DNA from: Cloeon dipterum
Taxonomy: Eukaryota; Arthropoda; Insecta; Ephemeroptera; Baetidae
Reading direction: 5' to 3'
Length of the DNA: 64,000 nucleotides
NCBI RefSeq assembly: GCF_949628265.1
Contig: NC_088787.1
Span: forward strand, 17,350,501-17,414,500
Shown here: positions 60,482 through 64,000 of the stretch, one piece after another
How positions within the stretch are numbered: the stretch's first letter is position 1
Layout: every line of letters begins with the position of its first letter
Position numbers and translations under genes: made by a program
Notes under the pieces: generated by a model
Database searches by the model: none
Seen by the model: only the letters and a program-made list of their open reading frames with translations
What the model was told of the DNA's origin: nothing

Positions 60482-63400
60482 CTGCAACATATGCAAAAAT
60501 TTGTCATGAACACGGTATTTAGGTTTACGAGGTAGAACACACTACATTATTTTTTAAACGGCAGCGAAGCGGTTGGAAGTAGGCGTTATGTTTTTACAGC
60601 TTCCATAATGTGGAATCTTTGTGGCATAAAGTAGTGGAAAAGTACACTGTGTCACTCAAGTTTAGAGCGCAAAACGAATGCGTGTAAATTTAATTACGGC
60701 TTTAACACGTTATGTGTGCGTAAAATAAAGCGACTATTTATTAATGCACCATATACACGATATACACCATTATACAGCGTGCGTTGGCGAACGTGCTGAA
60801 AGTTCCATTTAATTAGCAAAAAATCCGGCCTTTGTTGAACAAACGTGCGCACTGCTTAAAATTTCAGCACGCATATGCGCGTAATGAAGTCATAAAGTGG
60901 CCGAAAGGCGGCCGCCGACGGCTCGAATTCAACCATCCCTGTACATTTTTCTCATAAACTTTCTCCTTCAACGGCGGGAGTCCGAGTTATTGCGAGTGAA
61001 ATTGCTTCAGGTCCACCCTCCCATGTTTTCACGCATGAACGAGTTTCTGCGGAGCACGTGCCAATTATGCGCCACACATCCCTCGCGCGCCATTTCATCC
61101 TGCCGCGGCCGACGCTGCAAACAATCGGCCCGAAACTCATCTCATTTTTCGCACAAAAAGCCGGAAAACATCACGGCAGCGTAAAAAGCCAGATATTCTT
61201 TTTTGTGTGTGCGAATTTGTTAGGGGTGGGGGGTGTTATTATTGATAAAAATCGCACACACAATGGCACAAGCGTGCGAGCGAGAGCAGAGCCAGGCGGG
61301 CAGCCAGCCAGTGTGGCACACTTGGCGAAACGGGGCACTGCGGCATCCAGAGCAACAAGCAATGCAGATACGAGAGGGGTGGGTGGGTGGAGCGCCAAGA
61401 TCCTTTGCGATGCGACCACCGGCGCACCCGACCGACTCACGCGCTTTGCTTTTGCTGCTGCACCGACCGAACCGGCCAGACCGGGAAATTCCGCAAAGCT
61501 CGCCGCCCCGACACCCGACAGGCACGGATTTGCCGGCAAAATTTGCATTCGCCGCTCGTTTGTTAGCGCTGCTGCAGCACGCGCTAATTACTTTTACTCG
61601 CACTAGCTGCCATATGTTTGCGGAGAGCGCAATCGATTTCCGCCCTGTTTTCACTCGCACCGTCTATTTTTGTTAGATAATATATATTATGCTGTCTGCA
61701 GATTGAGGGGAGATGGGGCGAAAATGCATCAGGGGAGTTTTTTGCGTTGCCCTACTTTTTGCCGCATAACTTTTGGCCAACGTATGCCGCTTCGCACACA
61801 AAAGCTGCTTGTTGGCTTTGGCTTTCGCGGCAGCATCAGATGTCTTCCTCTAAAAGCTTCTCCCGTGCACTTTGCCCCAAATGTTCTGCTCGAAAATCTG
61901 AAAATTCACGGCTTGTGCTCCACTTTCGGTGTAAATTCTGTTTTTAATGATCTGCTCAAGAAATTCCGTTCTTTCAAAGCGACTGGATATAGATTGTTTA
62001 AAATTATTAACTCACAATCGCAATGGAATTTAGTGATGAGTTGACATTTTTATGGTAAAAAAAGTTTGGGAATATTATGACGGTTAATTCTAATTTAAAT
62101 TAATAATCATTAATTCAAAACAAGTAAAGCATTTTTTAGATTCTGATTGTATTTCAACAAAGCATTAAGAGAAGGTGTTATGTTCTGCGATTCACATTTT
62201 TGTTTTGTATTATCTGTCAAGCATTATAAAAACAAACATTGCTATCTCTTATGTTTGAAATATCTCATATCTCAATACCTTCATGCGTTTCTTCTTTGCG
62301 TTCGTTTGGCTATATATTTCTTTGACTTTATCTCTTAGCTATTATATACATATGTTTTAAATTTGGTTGAGCGCAAGAAAAGATTTGCTATAAACATAAA
62401 TTTTACATTTTGCAACAAAAAATGGAAGTATTTTCCTGTTTGAAATAGCTCCATAAGGATGACATCTGTCACGTTCTCATACTGGTCTGTGAAACAAAAA
62501 CAGAAAACACGGCGGTGTCATGGAGATTGGAGTGGAAAGTGTTCTCGCCGTGCCATGTGGAAAAATATTTCTGACATAAGATAATCCACTAAACATATAT
62601 CTTCCTCTAGCATTGTAGAATGGATCAAGACACGAGGCTATTTAATTTATATTTTTAAGAGCTCTGTGCACGTTCAATGCAATCAGTTATAAATTGTTAT
62701 GAAATCCTATCCGATGTGCTATTGGCCAGTTAGATCATCCAATGGTTTTTGCACTTTTTTCTGTCAGTAACAGGCAGCGACCGCATATTCTGAAAAAAGG
62801 CGTGATAAATAGGATATTGCGGACAAACATTTTATCGATTTCCGTTCAGAAGAGATGTGAGCTTCCTCTCTGTCGCAGCAACACAACAGGGGTGCTGGAT
62901 AAATATTCAGAAATATAAAAAATTTGAAAAGGCGTTAGTTTACGAACACATTTTTGGAATTAGCACTTTCAACTGGGCACTTCCGAAAAAAGCATAGTAT
63001 GACAGTCCTTTACTAGCAATTTGATGTTTAGTGTGCAAACCGATTACAAGACCGTTGGTAGCTGGAAGCGCGAGGTTTTTCAGGAAGCAAGCGAAAACGC
63101 ACATCCGGTTCCACTTCAGTCGAAGTTGGAGAGCGGCTTACTATTTGTCACAATAAAAGTTTACGTCCATTTGATTCAATGTACAGCCTAGTGTATGTTC
63201 AAGCTCGTCGGGTATTGTTGACGTTTTAGCAGACGGAACGCCAGTAAAATAAAATCGAACGACGTGAGGCACATTGCGGCTCTATTTTTCGCAAAAGCAT
63301 TATGGGCGCGGGCAATAAATCGGCTGCAAGGCCTCTTCTTTGAGATATGAATACGACACACGCATACATATACGAGACCGCGAGCAATAGAGTCGCGGAA

Positions 63401-64000
63401 ATGCTGACATGGTTGAGCAGATAGTGGAAAGATTTATTTTCATTGAGCGAGCCTGCTCCCGAGAGACAGGAGCAAAAGCCTGATAACGGTATTTATTCAG
63501 ACACTTTGAACCCTTTATTTTTTCATTCTTTTCCTCCATGGATTTGTGCGTATTACAGTATTATTAATACTACAATTTTTTTGTTTATCGAATATACAAA
63601 ATAGTACACTATGATCCTATGAAATTTTTAATGAATTAATCCAATTATCAATTTTTCTGAGGCAATCAGACACGGTTAAAACTCGAGAGCAATTCCACGG
63701 ATTTTCACTTAAAGATGCCGCAGAAAACAGCCAATCGCCTTCTCTCAACTGTTAATATGGACTAATTTCCTCCTTTTTGGGCTGCGGAAAGTTACCGCCT
63801 AGAGCTAGACTCCGTAAATCCCAGCTCACAGTGGAGTAGCAGCAAAACGTGCAAGGTTTGGGAAATAGGCAACCTGTGAAGCTAGTTAGACAACCGCCAT
63901 GACACGTCCGTCCCGTTTGCTGCATAACTCCCACAAGACGGAGTGTTGCAGATTTTTCTCTGCCGTCTTGACGTGAGCTGGAGCGCTCAAACTTCTTTGA
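60482..64000. other. Non-coding, probable draper 5' region
   Basis: There is a GC-rich, CpG-containing block at about 60880-61640, which could be a promoter or leader exon of draper on the minus strand. Long overlapping frames there in several phases reflect composition, not a protein. I found no credible signal-peptide exon with a phase-2 donor. A 55-residue plus-strand frame at 63024-63191 has no similarity. The remainder is AT-rich with nothing recognised. Confidence 0.4.

Noticed and set aside
61058-61676. Long overlapping frames (up to 182 aa) on both strands
   Set aside because: All frames of a GC-rich block are open at once, none has splice context, and the translations look compositional. 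More likely promoter or leader sequence.
63024-63191. 55-residue ATG-initiated plus-strand frame (MFSVQTDYKTVGSWKREVFQ...)
   Set aside because: Reads like protein but has no similarity I recognise, no splice or neighbouring support, and is short enough to occur by chance.
63752-63934. Cysteine-rich minus-strand frame considered as the missing draper N-terminal exon
   Set aside because: No signal peptide, no phase-2 donor, and no match to draper N-terminal sequence.

Overview
This window is animal nuclear DNA. It is AT-rich, genes are split into many short exons, introns run from about 53 bp to several kb, and the proteins are metazoan. The gene set (a Draper/CED-1 receptor with an EMI domain, a gilgamesh-type casein kinase I gamma, an aldolase with alternative last exons as in Drosophila Ald) points to an arthropod, most likely an insect; the species cannot be told from sequence alone. 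No bacterial, organellar or CRISPR features are present. Nearly all coding ORFs are exons joined by GT-AG introns, so genes are given here as spliced models with checked reading phase.

Layout. 94-1186 (+): C-terminal exons of casein kinase I gamma. 3082-3956 (-): a small unrecognised basic nuclear-type protein. 5658-25607 (-): a complete 16-exon anoctamin/TMEM16 gene (about 981 codons) with very long 5' introns and a probable non-coding first exon near 30.2 kb. 25.6-30.6 kb: non-coding. 30625-33484 (-): ARPC1, the WD40 subunit of the Arp2/3 complex. 34238-34722 (-): an ARL6IP4/SR-25-like protein. 35242-39886 (-): SART3 (HAT repeats plus two RRMs; U4/U6 snRNP recycling). 41666-46735 (+): fructose-bisphosphate aldolase with two alternative terminal exons. 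47040-48014 (-): CCDC86/Cgr1-type ribosome biogenesis protein. 48858-50918 (-): an unrecognised 228-aa protein. 51574-53530 (+): CCDC63/CCDC114-type outer dynein arm docking coiled coil. 54610-60481 (-): draper/MEGF10-like engulfment receptor, lacking only its signal-peptide exon(s). 60.5-64 kb: non-coding, probably draper 5' region.

The genes are unrelated and do not form a pathway, but their packing is informative: SART3/aldolase and the 228-aa gene/CCDC63 are head to head with short divergent promoter gaps, and aldolase/CCDC86 are tail to tail with poly(A) signals about 30 bp apart. The long introns hold small mobile elements: a 5S rRNA-derived SINE with a relative carrying a different head and a truncated third copy, an 810-bp MITE-like element, and foldback sequences. 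I found no convincing novel multi-gene system. The observations most worth following are the 5S-headed SINE and its head swap, the in-frame 24-nt draper microexon beside the ITAM, the paired aldolase C-terminal exons, and two GC-AG introns.
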